NCBI RefSeq assembly: GCF_027557445.1 | Contig: NZ_CP106841.1 | Location: forward strand, 1,970,001-2,034,000 | Length of the DNA: 64,000 nucleotides | DNA from: Paenalcaligenes faecalis | GTDB lineage: Bacteria; Pseudomonadota; Gammaproteobacteria; Burkholderiales; Burkholderiaceae_B | Reading direction: 5' to 3' | Part shown: one piece after another, positions 37,215 to 47,203 of the stretch | How positions within the stretch are numbered: the first letter of the stretch is position 1 | Layout: every line of letters begins with the position of its first letter | Notes under the pieces: generated by a model | Seen by the model: only the letters and a program-made list of their open reading frames with translations | Told to the model about the DNA's origin: nothing | The model's database searches: none | Translations under genes and position numbers: made by a program

Positions 37215-39969
37215 GGTGGTTCTCCGTAAAATGATTTTCTAATGCCTCTACGACTCGTTCCATGCGAGCACTACGAGAACCTTTCACCAATACCTGCGCA
37301 GGCATAGCTAACAACAACTGCTCAATCAATTGATCCAAATCATCAAAACTACTGGACTCAGAGCCAAAGGCTTCGGCTGCTTTTTTAGCGTCCTGACCTA
37401 AAACAAATAAAGTAGTGATATTGTGCTCACGCGCGTAGGCTCCTACCTCGGAATGCACCGCCCCACTATTGATACCTACCTCGGCCATATTGCCTAAGAC
37501 CAGTATTTTTTTGCCAGGCAATTGAGACAACACATCAATAGCAGCCCGTACTGAATCGGGATTAGCGTTGTAACTATCATCAATGAGCTGCATGCCGTTT
37601 GGTAAATGTTTGAGCTGCATACGACCGGCAACGGCTTTAAAAGACTCTAAGCCTTTTATAATAGAGGCCAACGGCGCACCTGCAGCATAAGCACATGCCG
37701 CCGCAGCCAAGGCATTACGTAAATTATGTACGCCAGGCACTGGCAAATGCACTGCCCCACTGTCTTTATCAATAAATAAACGGAAACGCGTCACGGTCGG
37801 GTCGGCATGGATATCATCAGCACGCACGATAGCATCTTGGCTAAATCCAAAACATACAGTTTTTTTATCGCCAGCGAGCTCTTTCCAAAATGAGCTGTAA
37901 TGATCATCAGCCGGAAAAATCGCTACACCTTGCTCTGTTAGTGCTGAAAGCACCATCCCATTTTCAGCCGCCACAGCATCCACAGAGTGCATATATTCCT
38001 GATGCTCTCGTTGTGCATTATTAACTAAAGCAATTGTTGGCGCTGCCACTGCGGCTAAGGGGGCGATCTCACCAGGGTGATTCATACCTAGTTCAAAAAC
38101 GGCTGCTTTATGTTGGGGCGCTAAACGCAATACAGATAAAGGTACGCCCAATTGATTATTGAGATTACCTGCGGTTGCTAAATAGCTATCTGCACCCAAC
38201 CATTCTGTAAAAATAGCGGCAATCATCTCTTTGGTTGTGGTTTTCCCATTACTGCCTGTAACCGCTACGACAGGAATAGGAAAACGTTGACGCCATAAGG
38301 TCGCGACTTTGGTTAGCACGGTCTGTACATCACCTAAGACAAACTGAGCGATATCCACATCAACGGCATGAGAAACCAGTGCCATTGCAGCGCCCTTTTC
38401 TTTGGCTGCCTGCAGGTAATCATGACCATCAAAGCGATCGCCACTGATTGCGGCAAAGATCTGCCCGGGCTGTATAGAGCGGGTATCCGTTGATAACGTC
38501 ACACCGCGTAACCACGTCAAGGCAAATGCCCCCCAATGGGTATCATCAAAAACAGAACGTTGGCCTTGAATTTCCTGATAGGTCTCGTGCCCCTTACCGG
38601 CGATCAATACAATATCGCTGGGCTCTGCTGACCAAACAGCCTGTAAAATCGCTTTAGCTCGATCTAGTTCAAGATAAGCAGATTCTGCTTTCATGCCAGA
38701 CTGGATTTGTTTAGCTATATCTGCTGGGTTTTCAGAGCGTGAATTGTCGGTTGTAATAATGACTTTATCAGCCAAACGCTCTGCAATCTCGCCCATCAAA
38801 GGACGCTTTGCTGTATCACGATCCCCACCACAACCAAATACACAAGTGACCTTGCCATTGCGTACTTTCGCCACATCACGTAGAGATAATAAAGCGCGCT
38901 CTAGGGCATCTGGTGTATGTGCATAATCCACCACCACCAAGGGTAGAGGCCGATGCGTGCCAACAGTTGCTGAGCGCACTATTTGTAAGCGGCCCGGTAC
39001 GGGGCCTAAGGTCGCCATTAAACGAGCAATTTTGGCAATAGGCCAGCCAAGCTCAAGCAAAATAGCAGAAACTAAAAGCAAATTAGACACATTATGATCG
39101 CCTAATAAGCGCGTCAAAATCTGCGCTGTGCCATGCGCCTCAATCAAATTAAAGACTTGTCCATCACCGCCCGTATGCACATCATCCGCGTACAGGTCTG
39201 CACTTTTATCCAGAATGGAGTAACTAAGAATACGTGCGGCTTTTGCGGTCGTTAATAACTCGCGACCAAACGCATCATCCTTATTTACTACAGCTAAACG
39301 TAAATGAGGCCAGTTAAATAAAATCTGTTTTGCGTTTTTGTAATTTTCTGTGGTGTGGTGATAATCCAAGTGGTCATGGGATAAGTTTGTTAGGGCCGCC
39401 ACATCGATCTCTACGTGATCTAAACGCCCTTGCTCTAAGCCTATGGAAGACGCCTCTAAAGCAACTAGATTTGCCCCCGCCTGATGAATGGCCGCCAAAC
39501 TACGATGCATCGTCAACACATCTGGCGTTGTGAGTACACCACCTAAATTTGAGCCATCCGGCAAGGTCACACCTAATGTGCCGATCGTACCGCATGCAAT
39601 GCCCGAATTATTTAACATTGCGGCTAACCACTGCACACTGGAGGTCTTACCGTTCGTACCCGTGATAGCAATGGTCGTCATCTGTGCTGATGGCTTGCCA
39701 TACCACTCGTGAGCGATCTCACCCAATAACTGGCTGAGCCCTTCGACCTGCAATGTCGGTATATCTAAGGCTATAGCGCCAGCCGCATCTTGGACTACAG
39801 CGGCTGCGCCAGCAGCAATCGCCTGATCAATATACGCATGACCATCCGAAACTAAACCAGGACAAGCAAAAAACACATCTCCGGGAGTAATAACTCTTGA
39901 GTCCAAACATAGGTGTGCCTCTGGGGCACATTGTTTTTTTAACCAATTAACGACTGCTGTTGCTTTCAT
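37204..39969 (-). CDS. murEF: MurE-MurF fusion: m-DAP-adding and D-Ala-D-Ala-adding ligases in one chain
   Basis: At 921 residues this is a natural fusion. The first half (about 1-460) is MurE: P-loop [14 protein letters not shown], '[13 protein letters not shown]', '[15 protein letters not shown]' and 'DNSRSENP', the motif that selects meso-diaminopimelate. The second half (about 465-921) is MurF: '[18 protein letters not shown]', 'LGMNHPGEI', 'NAQREHQEY' and '[17 protein letters not shown]'. Both active sites look complete. It would carry out two consecutive stem-peptide steps. Such fusions are known in Bordetella and related Alcaligenaceae. No frame break lies between the halves. Confidence 0.95.
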   Translation of the reverse strand: MKATAVVNWLKKQCAPEAHLCLDSRVITPGDVFFACPGLVSDGHAYIDQAIAAGAAAVVQDAAGAIALDIPTLQVEGLSQLLGEIAHEWYGKPSAQMTTIAITGTNGKTSSVQWLAAMLNNSGIACGTIGTLGVTLPDGSNLGGVLTTPDVLTMHRSLAAIHQAGANLVALEASSIGLEQGRLDHVEIDVAALTNLSHDHLDYHHTTENYKNAKQILFNWPHLRLAVVNKDDAFGRELLTTAKAARILSYSILDKSADLYADDVHTGGDGQVFNLIEAHGTAQILTRLLGDHNVSNLLLVSAILLELGWPIAKIARLMATLGPVPGRLQIVRSATVGTHRPLPLVVVDYAHTPDALERALLSLRDVAKVRNGKVTCVFGCGGDRDTAKRPLMGEIAERLADKVIITTDNSRSENPADIAKQIQSGMKAESAYLELDRAKAILQAVWSAEPSDIVLIAGKGHETYQEIQGQRSVFDDTHWGAFALTWLRGVTLSTDTRSIQPGQIFAAISGDRFDGHDYLQAAKEKGAAMALVSHAVDVDIAQFVLGDVQTVLTKVATLWRQRFPIPVVAVTGSNGKTTTKEMIAAIFTEWLGADSYLATAGNLNNQLGVPLSVLRLAPQHKAAVFELGMNHPGEIAPLAAVAAPTIALVNNAQREHQEYMHSVDAVAAENGMVLSALTEQGVAIFPADDHYSSFWKELAGDKKTVCFGFSQDAIVRADDIHADPTVTRFRLFIDKDSGAVHLPVPGVHNLRNALAAAACAYAAGAPLASIIKGLESFKAVAGRMQLKHLPNGMQLIDDSYNANPDSVRAAIDVLSQLPGKKILVLGNMAEVGINSGAVHSEVGAYAREHNITTLFVLGQDAKKAAEAFGSESSSFDDLDQLIEQLLLAMPAQVLVKGSRSARMERVVEALENHFTENHHAS

Positions 39970-39971
39970 TA

Positions 39972-41708
39972 TTATCTTTTCTCCTGATTGGGGCTCGTTG
40001 CCGCCAACGCATCCACCGGCTCATCCGGCTCTATATCTAAACGACGCAAACTACTTGCCACAATATCGGCAAACACAGGGGCCGCCACCCGGCCACCGTA
40101 GTAATGCCCTTTAGGCTCATCGATAGTGACTGCAACCACTACTCGTGGATTAGACACTGGAGCAAAACCGACAAAGGAGCTGCGATAGTTTGATTTACTA
40201 TATTTTCCATCTACAATTTTTCGTGCTGTACCACTTTTCCCTGCTACACGATAGCCTTGAACCTGAGCTAACTTCGCCCCATCTGGCCCTGCAGCAGCCT
40301 CCAGCATTTTACGCACGGCTTGGGCAACCTCAGGTCTATACACCTGAATGCTGGTAGGTTGAGTATCTCGACGTAACAACGACAAGGCGACCATATCACC
40401 ATTACGGGCAAATACCGTATAAGCCTGGGCCATCTGCATTAACGAAACGGACAGACCATAGCCGTACGCCATGGTGGCACGTTCAATGGGTCGCCAACGA
40501 TCCCATGGTCTTAATCGTCCAGAGACTGCACCCGGAAACCCTATTTGTGGCGCACGCCCAAAACCCAAGGCGGTAAATTTCTGCCACATTTCCTCGGAGG
40601 TCAACATTTCGGAAATCATGGTCATACCAATATTGCTGGAGCGCCGTAAAATACCCTCGGCATCCAGCACCCCATTAAATCGGCTTACATCTGTAATCGT
40701 ATGCCCTTGGTAACGATACTGACCATTACCGGTATTAAATTTAGTATTCAATCCAATGCGCTGAATATCTAAGGCCAGCGCCACCACAAAAGGCTTCATA
40801 GTGGAACCTGGCTCAAAGGTATCGGTTAGGGCTCGATTACGCATGGACTCAGGTTTGATCGTGTGACGCTGTATAGGATCAAACGTTGGCAAGTTAACCA
40901 AAGCAAGAATTTCACCGGTTGTCACATCCACCACTACCGCACTTGCTGCAGCGGCATTATTGTCTTTCATAGCCTTGTCTAGGGCTATGAACGTGTCGTA
41001 CTGCATCCCTGCATCCAAGGACAGATAAATATCTTTACCATGCACAGGTGGGGTGACCTCAGCTAAGTCTTCGAGCACATGACCCAAGCGATCCCGTAAT
41101 ACTTTGCGTGAGCCAGCCTGCCCAGAGAGTTCCTCGTTAAAGGTCATCTCTAGACCGGCTCGACCTAGCCCATCAATATCCGTAATACCTATGATTTGCG
41201 ATACGGTCTCACCCTCTGGATAAGAGCGTCGTAGCTCATCACGTGTATCAATACCCGGTATACGTAATGCCATGACTTTTTCGGCTAAGTCTAGCTCTAC
41301 CTGCCGTTTAATATAGGCGAACTCACGCCCCCCATTTGCAATGGAGCGCTTAACCTCAGACAAGGGTAGACTCAGTAACTCTGCAAGCTGCGTCAATTGG
41401 GCATCGGTGGCATTTGACGCATTAGGTGGATTAACCCACACGGCTTTAACTAAAACAGAAGAAGCTAAAACGACTTTACCCGTACGATCAAAAATTTTGC
41501 CACGAATAGGTGGCAGGCTAATGTCTTGTACGTATCTTTTTTCACCCTGAGCCTGCAAGAAATCAGTCGTAAGCCCCTGCAGATGCAGGGCTCGCCCAAT
41601 AAGGGCTGCAAATGCCACCATAATTAAGAGCAAAATGGCTCTAGCCCGCCATAGCGGGACGCCAATGGCAGGCTGTTTTTGACGTATCTTATGGTCGCGC
41701 GGCATCAT
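39972..41708 (-). CDS. ftsI: septal peptidoglycan transpeptidase FtsI (PBP3)
   Basis: The 578-residue class B penicillin-binding protein has an N-terminal membrane helix (about 24-44), the pedestal domain with 'RGKIFDRTGKVVLASS', and a transpeptidase domain with GSTMK (active-site Ser), SSN and KSGTA boxes in order. It cross-links septal wall with FtsW. It sits 2 bases from the murEF start and overlaps ftsL by 4. Confidence 0.96.
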   Translation of the reverse strand: MMPRDHKIRQKQPAIGVPLWRARAILLLIMVAFAALIGRALHLQGLTTDFLQAQGEKRYVQDISLPPIRGKIFDRTGKVVLASSVLVKAVWVNPPNASNATDAQLTQLAELLSLPLSEVKRSIANGGREFAYIKRQVELDLAEKVMALRIPGIDTRDELRRSYPEGETVSQIIGITDIDGLGRAGLEMTFNEELSGQAGSRKVLRDRLGHVLEDLAEVTPPVHGKDIYLSLDAGMQYDTFIALDKAMKDNNAAAASAVVVDVTTGEILALVNLPTFDPIQRHTIKPESMRNRALTDTFEPGSTMKPFVVALALDIQRIGLNTKFNTGNGQYRYQGHTITDVSRFNGVLDAEGILRRSSNIGMTMISEMLTSEEMWQKFTALGFGRAPQIGFPGAVSGRLRPWDRWRPIERATMAYGYGLSVSLMQMAQAYTVFARNGDMVALSLLRRDTQPTSIQVYRPEVAQAVRKMLEAAAGPDGAKLAQVQGYRVAGKSGTARKIVDGKYSKSNYRSSFVGFAPVSNPRVVVAVTIDEPKGHYYGGRVAAPVFADIVASSLRRLDIEPDEPVDALAATSPNQEKR

Positions 41709-42013
41709 GGCTGCGCCTCCATGGGAGGTAAGGCCGATGGTTTACCTTGGATATAATGGGTACGACTTAGCTCTATGGGTGCTAAATTTAACTGTTCTCG
41801 TGCAAGCCGATCAATTCTTGAGTTTCGCGTTAACTCAGCTCGATCTGACTGTAAGTGACGCCAAGCAATATCTAGCTCTTGAGCTTGTAGCAGTAATTGC
41901 TCACTTTTAATGAATAAGACTCTGGATTGATACCGAGTATTCACAAGATAAATCGCCGACGCCATCACCAACACAACTAAAATAGGCACAGGCGCCCAAA
42001 CCCGCAAGTTCAT
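41705..42013 (-). CDS. ftsL: cell division protein FtsL
   Basis: This 102-residue bitopic protein has a short cytoplasmic end, one membrane helix (about 9-25) and a periplasmic heptad region (about 30-75) for pairing with FtsB. The closing basic/aliphatic segment (LAREQLNLAPIELSRTHYI) is typical. It overlaps rsmH and ftsI by 4 bases each. Confidence 0.9.
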   Translation of the reverse strand: MNLRVWAPVPILVVLVMASAIYLVNTRYQSRVLFIKSEQLLLQAQELDIAWRHLQSDRAELTRNSRIDRLAREQLNLAPIELSRTHYIQGKPSALPPMEAQP

Positions 42014-43080
42014 CGACGCCCTCCGCGCTTTGAGTGTGCCCCCGCGTTAGCTGCATGAGCCGACGCCTCAAGCAAATCGTGTTGCCATCCGTCTAATAAC
42101 GGAGCGTCGGTACGAGCAGCCACACGCAGCACAGCGGAACGCGCGCGTACGTTATGACTAATTTCCTCGGGTGTAGGTAAGACCCGACCCAAACTGTCTA
42201 ACCATGCAGGAGGTAGATCTTTATCTGCAATAGGCATGCGTGCGTATTGCATTGCCGGTTTAGAGGCGCCCGTGATGAACTGCTTAACAATCCTATCCTC
42301 TAGGGAGTGAAAACTGATCACGGCCAAGCGCCCCGCTGGTTTTAGCAGACCTAAAATTAGCGGGAGCGCATCCGTAAGCTCCTGGAGCTCGCGGTTGAGG
42401 AAAATCCGTATAGCCTGGAAGGTCCGAGTGGCTGGGTGATGATTCTTTTCCCGCGTGCGGACGGTGCTGGCGACCAGCTCGGCGAGATCATGCGTGGTAC
42501 ATAGCGGACTGGATTCGCGGCGAGCTGTAATCGCCTTTGCAATCTGGAAAGCAAACCGTTCTTCGCCATAATCAGCAATAACCTCCTTAATTTCGTCTTG
42601 GTCAGCGGTTGCTAACCATTCTGCGGCCGTTGGGCCTGTTGAGTTGTCCATACGCATGTCCAATGGACCATTGCGCATAAAAGAAAATCCACGATCAGCG
42701 TCATCTATCTGGGGGGAAGAAACCCCCAAGTCCATCATGACACCATCAATCTGCTCTATACCTAAATCCGTTAGGCGTTGAGCAATATTTACAAAACCAG
42801 CGTGAACGACTGTGACTCGGGCATCCTCACGCTGAAGCTCTAGGGCAAATTCAATCGCAGTAGGATCTTTATCGAACACAATTAAACGTGCATCTGGAGC
42901 TAAAAACTGTAATAGGTAGCGGCTGTGCCCGCCACGCCCAAAGGTCGCATCAACAAAGATGCCTTGGACCGGAGCAAGCGTAGAGGAGTCAAGCACAGGC
43001 CAACGTCGCGCCGTAAAGTTAGGAGCGAGTAAAGCTGAAACCGTAGGTTCCAGTAAAACGGAACGATGTTTGAGTTCCAT
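42010..43080 (-). CDS. rsmH: 16S rRNA m4C1402 N4-methyltransferase RsmH
   Basis: The 356 residues start MELKHRSVLLEPTVSAL. 'FVDATFGRGGHSRYLL' is the SAM loop, and 'MDLGVSSPQIDDADRGFSF' and 'ISFHSLEDRIVKQF' are catalytic blocks. It is about 40 residues longer than E. coli RsmH, partly from an insertion after residue 20 and a basic C-terminal tail. The upstream frame to 43176 lies inside mraZ and is not the start. It lies 11 bases downstream of the mraZ stop. Confidence 0.94.
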   Translation of the reverse strand: MELKHRSVLLEPTVSALLAPNFTARRWPVLDSSTLAPVQGIFVDATFGRGGHSRYLLQFLAPDARLIVFDKDPTAIEFALELQREDARVTVVHAGFVNIAQRLTDLGIEQIDGVMMDLGVSSPQIDDADRGFSFMRNGPLDMRMDNSTGPTAAEWLATADQDEIKEVIADYGEERFAFQIAKAITARRESSPLCTTHDLAELVASTVRTREKNHHPATRTFQAIRIFLNRELQELTDALPLILGLLKPAGRLAVISFHSLEDRIVKQFITGASKPAMQYARMPIADKDLPPAWLDSLGRVLPTPEEISHNVRARSAVLRVAARTDAPLLDGWQHDLLEASAHAANAGAHSKRGGRR

Positions 43081-43091
43081 GGTGAGCCGAC

Positions 43092-43520
43092 TCAGAGTGA
43101 AAAATGATCTAATGCTTCGGGGAGAGCTTGAGCTAGGTCTGCGGCTTGGCGTAGTTCTAGTTGCTGAGCGTCCCAAAGCTCAAAATGGCCACCTAAACCT
43201 AATAACATCGTGTTCTTAAGTAAGCCTGCTGCCTGTCGCAGCTCTGGAGCAATGAGAATTCGCCCAGCAGAGTCTATCTCTACGTCTTGGGCAGATCCGA
43301 GCATTAAGCGCTGTAAGGCTCGAGCAGACATAGGTAATGCCGCGATTTGTTCGCGCTTTTGTTCCCATGTAGAACGAGGATAGAGAATTAAGCAGCCATC
43401 AGGGTGCCGTGTAAGGGTGAGGCATCCTGATTCAGTAGCCAACAAGTGATCCCGATACCGTGTGGGAACCGTCATACGACCTTTGGCATCTAGGCTGAGC
43501 GCACTGCTACCTTGGAACAC
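43092..43520 (-). CDS. mraZ: transcriptional regulator MraZ
   Basis: The protein has two tandem AbrB-like DNA-binding domains, 'ALSLDAKGRMTVPTRYRDHL' and 'EIDSAGRILIAPELRQAAGL'. I set the start at the GTG at 43520 (142 residues, VFQGSSAL). That corresponds to the E. coli start MFRGATL, and the alternative ATG at 43550 lies inside the MraZ operator repeats. MraZ represses the dcw operon by binding its own promoter as an oligomeric ring. Confidence 0.93.
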   Translation of the reverse strand: MFQGSSALSLDAKGRMTVPTRYRDHLLATESGCLTLTRHPDGCLILYPRSTWEQKREQIAALPMSARALQRLMLGSAQDVEIDSAGRILIAPELRQAAGLLKNTMLLGLGGHFELWDAQQLELRQAADLAQALPEALDHFSL

Positions 43521-43524
43521 TTGA

Positions 43525-43559
43525 CCCCATCCATTTACACTAAAACCCACTTTTCCCCA
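43525..43559 (-). promoter_or_regulatory. MraZ operator: four boxes at 10-bp spacing
   Basis: On the minus strand TGGGG (43559-43555), TGGGT (43549-43545), TGTAA (43539-43535, degenerate) and TGGGG (43529-43525), each separated by 5 bases. This matches the known MraZ operator of TGGGN repeats with 5-base spacers. Confidence 0.8.
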
Positions 43560-43587
43560 CTCTAAGCTATGCGCGCTTTAGGGTCAA
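43559..43587 (-). promoter_or_regulatory. dcw operon promoter (Pmra)
   Basis: Minus strand TTGACC (43587-43582), 17-base spacer, TAGAGT (43564-43559). Transcription would start within the MraZ boxes, so binding should block initiation. Confidence 0.7.
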
Positions 43588-43773
43588 GACCGTATTCCAT
43601 TTTTTTCAATTACAACAAATACTTAGACCCAAGTGCTAACTTGATTTAATTTTAAAAAAACCTATAAAATCAATAAATTGAGCTCTAAAGCAAATGTAAA
43701 CTGTAACGTATGGGCGTGCGTCCATCTACGTAATACAAGATACGCTTATTACAATTCATAACATTTTAGTTTT

Positions 43774-43789
43774 TTGTCGGAGTCGACAA
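43774..43789. repeat. small stem-loop just beyond the rnpB 3' end
   Basis: TTGTCG GAGT CGACAA, 6-bp stem 10 bases past the P1 helix of rnpB. It may help end or process rnpB, but no T-run follows on the minus strand. The rest of 43590-43773 is AT-rich with nothing else I can name. Confidence 0.4.
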
Positions 43790-43798
43790 TAAGAAAGT

Positions 43799-44195
43799 GT
43801 GGAACAGGTCTATAGGCCGGATCTTGTAAACCTATAAATAGGTTGGCAATCATTCGTCTAGGCGTATAGTTGCCTATACGCTCGAGCCATCTACCCGCGT
43901 ATTCGGACGAGCCGCCCTTTAGATTGATAGAATCAATCTACATACGCCTATTTGATGTTGCTCCAGATAGAGGTTACCGCGTTTCACCCTACATCGTTAT
44001 AACGGAAAACCGTTAAACAGTACGGAGTCGCCGTACCAGTGCATATACAATAGATATGCCCCCGACGCAGTCTCGTCTCTGTGGCCCTAGTCCTTGGCTT
44101 GTCTTTCGAGTTACCAGACGGCTGTTAGCCGCTATCTTGCTCTATGGAGTCCGGACCTTCCTCGGAATTCACCGCGATTGCCCGACCTGCCCCAC
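43799..44195 (-). ncRNA. rnpB: RNase P RNA (class A)
   Basis: About 397 bases. P1 forms from GTGGGGCAGGTC (44195-44184) and GACCTGTTCCAC (43810-43799), 12 pairs with two G-U. Conserved blocks in order on the minus strand: GAGGAAGGTCCGG (P4 5' side), GGCTAACAGCC, GGCCACAGAGACGAG, GGGTGAAACGCGGTAACC, CAAATAGGC, and the 3' P4 strand CCGGCCTATAG. This is the catalytic RNA that trims tRNA 5' leaders. The P4 helix has an A-U to G-C exchange relative to the usual AAGTCCGG/CCGGCTT. It sits between mraZ and the divergent uup gene. Ends are set by P1. Confidence 0.96.
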
Positions 44196-44201
44196 GACAC
44201 C

Positions 44202-44207
44202 ATTGTA
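44202..44207 (-). promoter_or_regulatory. -10 box of the rnpB promoter
   Basis: Minus strand TACAAT (5/6), 6 bases before the P1 helix. The -35 region is poor. Confidence 0.45.
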
Positions 44208-44251
44208 ACCTGCGATAATACAAACATTCATCTTTTATTTTCATTTAGCCT

Positions 44252-46066
44252 ATGTCTATTCATCTTGTGACCCTTAACCGAGTGCAACTCGCCTTCGGCC
44301 ACCATCCCCTATTAGATAATGCTGATCTCATTATTCATGACAATGAGCGCTGTGGCCTTATCGGGCGCAACGGCACAGGCAAATCTTCTTTATTAAAACT
44401 GATTGACCAACGTCTACAACCTGACGAGGGCGAAATCATGTTCAAAAGCGGTTTGCGTGTGGCTACCGTAGAACAAGAACCTGATTTGCCTGAAAACACG
44501 ACCATCTACGATTACCTATGCGGGGACTATGCTGAAACCGAAGACTGGCAACGTGTGGGTCGTGTTGGTGCGTTAATAGATCAGTTAGGTTTAGATCCTG
44601 ACGCGCTAACCGATGCACTATCCGGCGGGACGCGTAAGCGAGTCGCTCTAGCTAAGGCTATGACCGATGAGCCAGACCTATTGCTTCTGGACGAGCCCAC
44701 CAACCACTTAGACTTTGATGGTATTTTGTGGCTAGAGCAACAGCTCAAACAATTCAAAGGCAGCATCGTTGTCATTACTCATGACCGAGCCTTCTTGGAC
44801 TCGGTCGCTACCCGCATTATTGAATTAGACCGCGGCCATATTTTCAGCTTTCCCGGCAACTTTACTCGCTGGCAAGAACGCAAAGCCGAGTGGCTAGAAT
44901 CCGAAGCCCAACAAAATGCTAAGTTTGACAAATTCCTCGCCCAAGAGGAGGTCTGGATTCGTACTGGCGTACAAGCCCGCCGTACCCGTGACGAGGGTCG
45001 CGTGCGTCGATTGGAATCCTTACGACGCGCCCGTGCAGAACGCAGAGAGCGCTCCGGTAACGTTAACTTTGCCATTGCCGAAGGCCGAAAATCGGGCAAA
45101 ATTGTGATTGAGGCCGAAAACCTCAATCAACGATTTGACGAGCGTGTATTAATTAATGATTTCTCAACCATTATTATGCGCGGCGATCGTATCGGCTTTA
45201 TTGGTCCAAATGGGGCAGGTAAAACCACATTATTACGTATTTTGCTGGGTCTACTTGAACCGTCTAATGGCACCATCAAACATGGTACGCAGCTCAACAT
45301 TGGGTATTTTGATCAGATGCGAGCCAATTTAGATGAAAATGCCACACTAGCCCAAACCATTAGCCCTGGTACTGAGTGGATTGAAATTGGTGATCAACGT
45401 AAACACGTTATGAGCTACCTAGAGGACTTTCTGTTCCCTGCTGCCAGAGCCAACTCTCCAGTTAAAACCCTGTCCGGTGGCGAGCGAGCTCGTTTAGCCT
45501 TAGCTCGTATGTTTGCTCAACCTACTAATGTGCTTGTTTTAGACGAACCCACCAACGACTTAGACATTGAAACCTTAGAATTACTAGAAGGTTTGCTGAC
45601 CGAATACACGGGCACAGTCATGCTAGTCAGCCACGATAGAGCCTTCCTAAATAACGTAGTGACTCAGGTTATTGCCGCCGAGGGTGATGGACATTGGGGA
45701 GAATACGTGGGCGGCTATGACGATTGGCTAGAACAACGTCCTGCGCCTGTGGTACAGAAAACCAAATCAGGCAAAGGAAATCCAAAACCTGCCGCTAAGG
45801 CCGCGGCGGCCCCCACGCCTACCAAGACCGTCACCAAAAGTCGTTTGGCCTCGTGGGAAGAAAAAGAACTGGCCGAGATCCCTGAAAAGATCGCCACAAT
45901 AGAAAAGCAACAAGTCCAGTTAGCCGAACAGCTCACAGACCCAGACCTTTACACCGAAGGCACTGACAAAGCAGATGCCATCAATGCCCAGCTTGCCGGT
46001 TTAGATGAGGATCTGACAGAGCTATTTGCTCGTTGGGAGGCCTTAGAAGAGAAAAAAGGCGGTTAA
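44252..46066 (+). CDS. uup: ABC-F ATPase, Uup subfamily
   Basis: The 604 residues have two ATP-binding cassettes without membrane segments: Walker A GRNGTGKSS and GPNGAGKTT, signatures ALSGGTRKR and TLSGGERAR, Walker B 'LLLLDEPTNHLDF' and 'VLVLDEPTNDLDI'. The inter-domain linker (about 220-265) is rich in Arg and Glu, and a Lys/Ala-rich spacer leads to a C-terminal coiled coil (about 535-600), the Uup hallmark. ABC-F proteins act on ribosomes; Uup also affects transposon excision and replication intermediates in E. coli. Monocistronic. Confidence 0.92.
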   Translation: MSIHLVTLNRVQLAFGHHPLLDNADLIIHDNERCGLIGRNGTGKSSLLKLIDQRLQPDEGEIMFKSGLRVATVEQEPDLPENTTIYDYLCGDYAETEDWQRVGRVGALIDQLGLDPDALTDALSGGTRKRVALAKAMTDEPDLLLLDEPTNHLDFDGILWLEQQLKQFKGSIVVITHDRAFLDSVATRIIELDRGHIFSFPGNFTRWQERKAEWLESEAQQNAKFDKFLAQEEVWIRTGVQARRTRDEGRVRRLESLRRARAERRERSGNVNFAIAEGRKSGKIVIEAENLNQRFDERVLINDFSTIIMRGDRIGFIGPNGAGKTTLLRILLGLLEPSNGTIKHGTQLNIGYFDQMRANLDENATLAQTISPGTEWIEIGDQRKHVMSYLEDFLFPAARANSPVKTLSGGERARLALARMFAQPTNVLVLDEPTNDLDIETLELLEGLLTEYTGTVMLVSHDRAFLNNVVTQVIAAEGDGHWGEYVGGYDDWLEQRPAPVVQKTKSGKGNPKPAAKAAAAPTPTKTVTKSRLASWEEKELAEIPEKIATIEKQQVQLAEQLTDPDLYTEGTDKADAINAQLAGLDEDLTELFARWEALEEKKGG

Positions 46067-46102
46067 TTTACGATTTCTTATCGCCGCAATCTAAGTAAAA
46101 AT

Positions 46103-46137
46103 AAGCCCGAGTCAATGATTTAATTGGCTCGGGCTTT
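46103..46137. terminator. bidirectional terminator between uup and pyrC
   Basis: AAGCCCGAG-CAAT pairs with ATTG-CTCGGGCTT (13 pairs around one mismatch), with A and T runs at the two sides. Confidence 0.88.
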
Positions 46138-46141
46138 AGTT

Positions 46142-47200
46142 TTATTCTACAAAACGCCAATTAAGTGATTCACCTGCCGCTAAAGGTACGATCTGATCAT
46201 TGGCCATATCTAGCACATCAGGAATCATGGTTTCGGTACGCTCAAGCGTGATAAAACTATCATTAACAGGCAAATCATAAAAAGCAGGGCCATTCAAACT
46301 AGCAAAGGCCTCTAATCTATCTAATTTACCTACCGACTCAAAGGCAGCAGCGTATAACTCCATTGCATGGTATGCAGAATAACAGCCTGCACAACCACAG
46401 TCTTTTTCTTTTTGTCCTTTCACATGAGGCGCACTATCAGTACCTAAGAAAAAACGATTGCTATCGCTCGTTGCAGCAGCCAGTAAGGCCTCTCGGTGAA
46501 GTTCACGTTTTAAAATCGGTAAACAATACCAATGAGGACGTAGCCCACCACTAAAAATAGCATTGCGATTATAGAGTAAGTGCTGCGGGGTAATGGTCGC
46601 CGCCACCGGGCCCTCGGCGGTAGCTACATAATCAGCCCCTTCTTTGGTCGTGATGTGTTCAAAAACGACTTTTAAATTAGGAAATTGTTTACGTAAAGGC
46701 AGCATCACCCGATCAATAAAAACAGCCTCTCTGTCAAAGACGTCAATAGTCGGATCGGTAACTTCCCCGTGCACCAACAAAGGCAAATTATGTTTTTGCA
46801 TGGCCTCGAGCACTGCTCCACAATGCTTGAGCAGATCAGTTACACCAGCATCAGAGTTGGTTGTTGCCCCTGCTGGGTATAATTTCACGGCATGAACCAC
46901 CCCAGACTCTTTCGCTTTTGCTATTTCGTCTGCAGGTGTCTTATCCGTGAGGTACAAGGTCATTAAGGCAGTAAAATCAGGGGCATCTGTATGTGTGGCT
47001 AAAGCCGCCATAATACGCTGCTGATAGGCAATCGCCTGTGCCGTAGTAGTGACGGGGGGTGTCAGATTAGGCATTACAATAGCACGCGCAAACTGCCGTG
47101 CTGTATGTGCCACTACCGACTGCAATACCGCGCCATCGCGCAAATGAACATGCCAATCGTCAGGTCGTCGTAGTCGTAATTGCTGTGTAGCCACCGTCAT
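46142..47200 (-). CDS. pyrC: dihydroorotase PyrC
   Basis: The 352 residues have class II dihydroorotase motifs: WHVHLRDG with metal ligands, '[19 protein letters not shown]' with the carboxylated Lys region, '[11 protein letters not shown]', 'EHITTK' and 'FLGTDSAPH'. It closes carbamoyl aspartate to dihydroorotate in pyrimidine synthesis. Same length as E. coli PyrC (348). It starts 3 bases after the M20 amidohydrolase stop, so the two are one transcript. Confidence 0.96.
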   Translation of the reverse strand: MTVATQQLRLRRPDDWHVHLRDGAVLQSVVAHTARQFARAIVMPNLTPPVTTTAQAIAYQQRIMAALATHTDAPDFTALMTLYLTDKTPADEIAKAKESGVVHAVKLYPAGATTNSDAGVTDLLKHCGAVLEAMQKHNLPLLVHGEVTDPTIDVFDREAVFIDRVMLPLRKQFPNLKVVFEHITTKEGADYVATAEGPVAATITPQHLLYNRNAIFSGGLRPHWYCLPILKRELHREALLAAATSDSNRFFLGTDSAPHVKGQKEKDCGCAGCYSAYHAMELYAAAFESVGKLDRLEAFASLNGPAFYDLPVNDSFITLERTETMIPDVLDMANDQIVPLAAGESLNWRFVE

Positions 47201-47203
47201 CTT

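Noticed and set aside
42357-43219. Small frames over rsmH and mraZ, and the long rsmH start at 43176
   Set aside because: The added residues fall inside mraZ coding sequence and are not conserved; rsmH begins at 43080.
43799-44195. Possible riboswitch or tmRNA in the gap beside uup
   Set aside because: The conserved blocks and the P1/P4 helices identify RNase P RNA on the minus strand.
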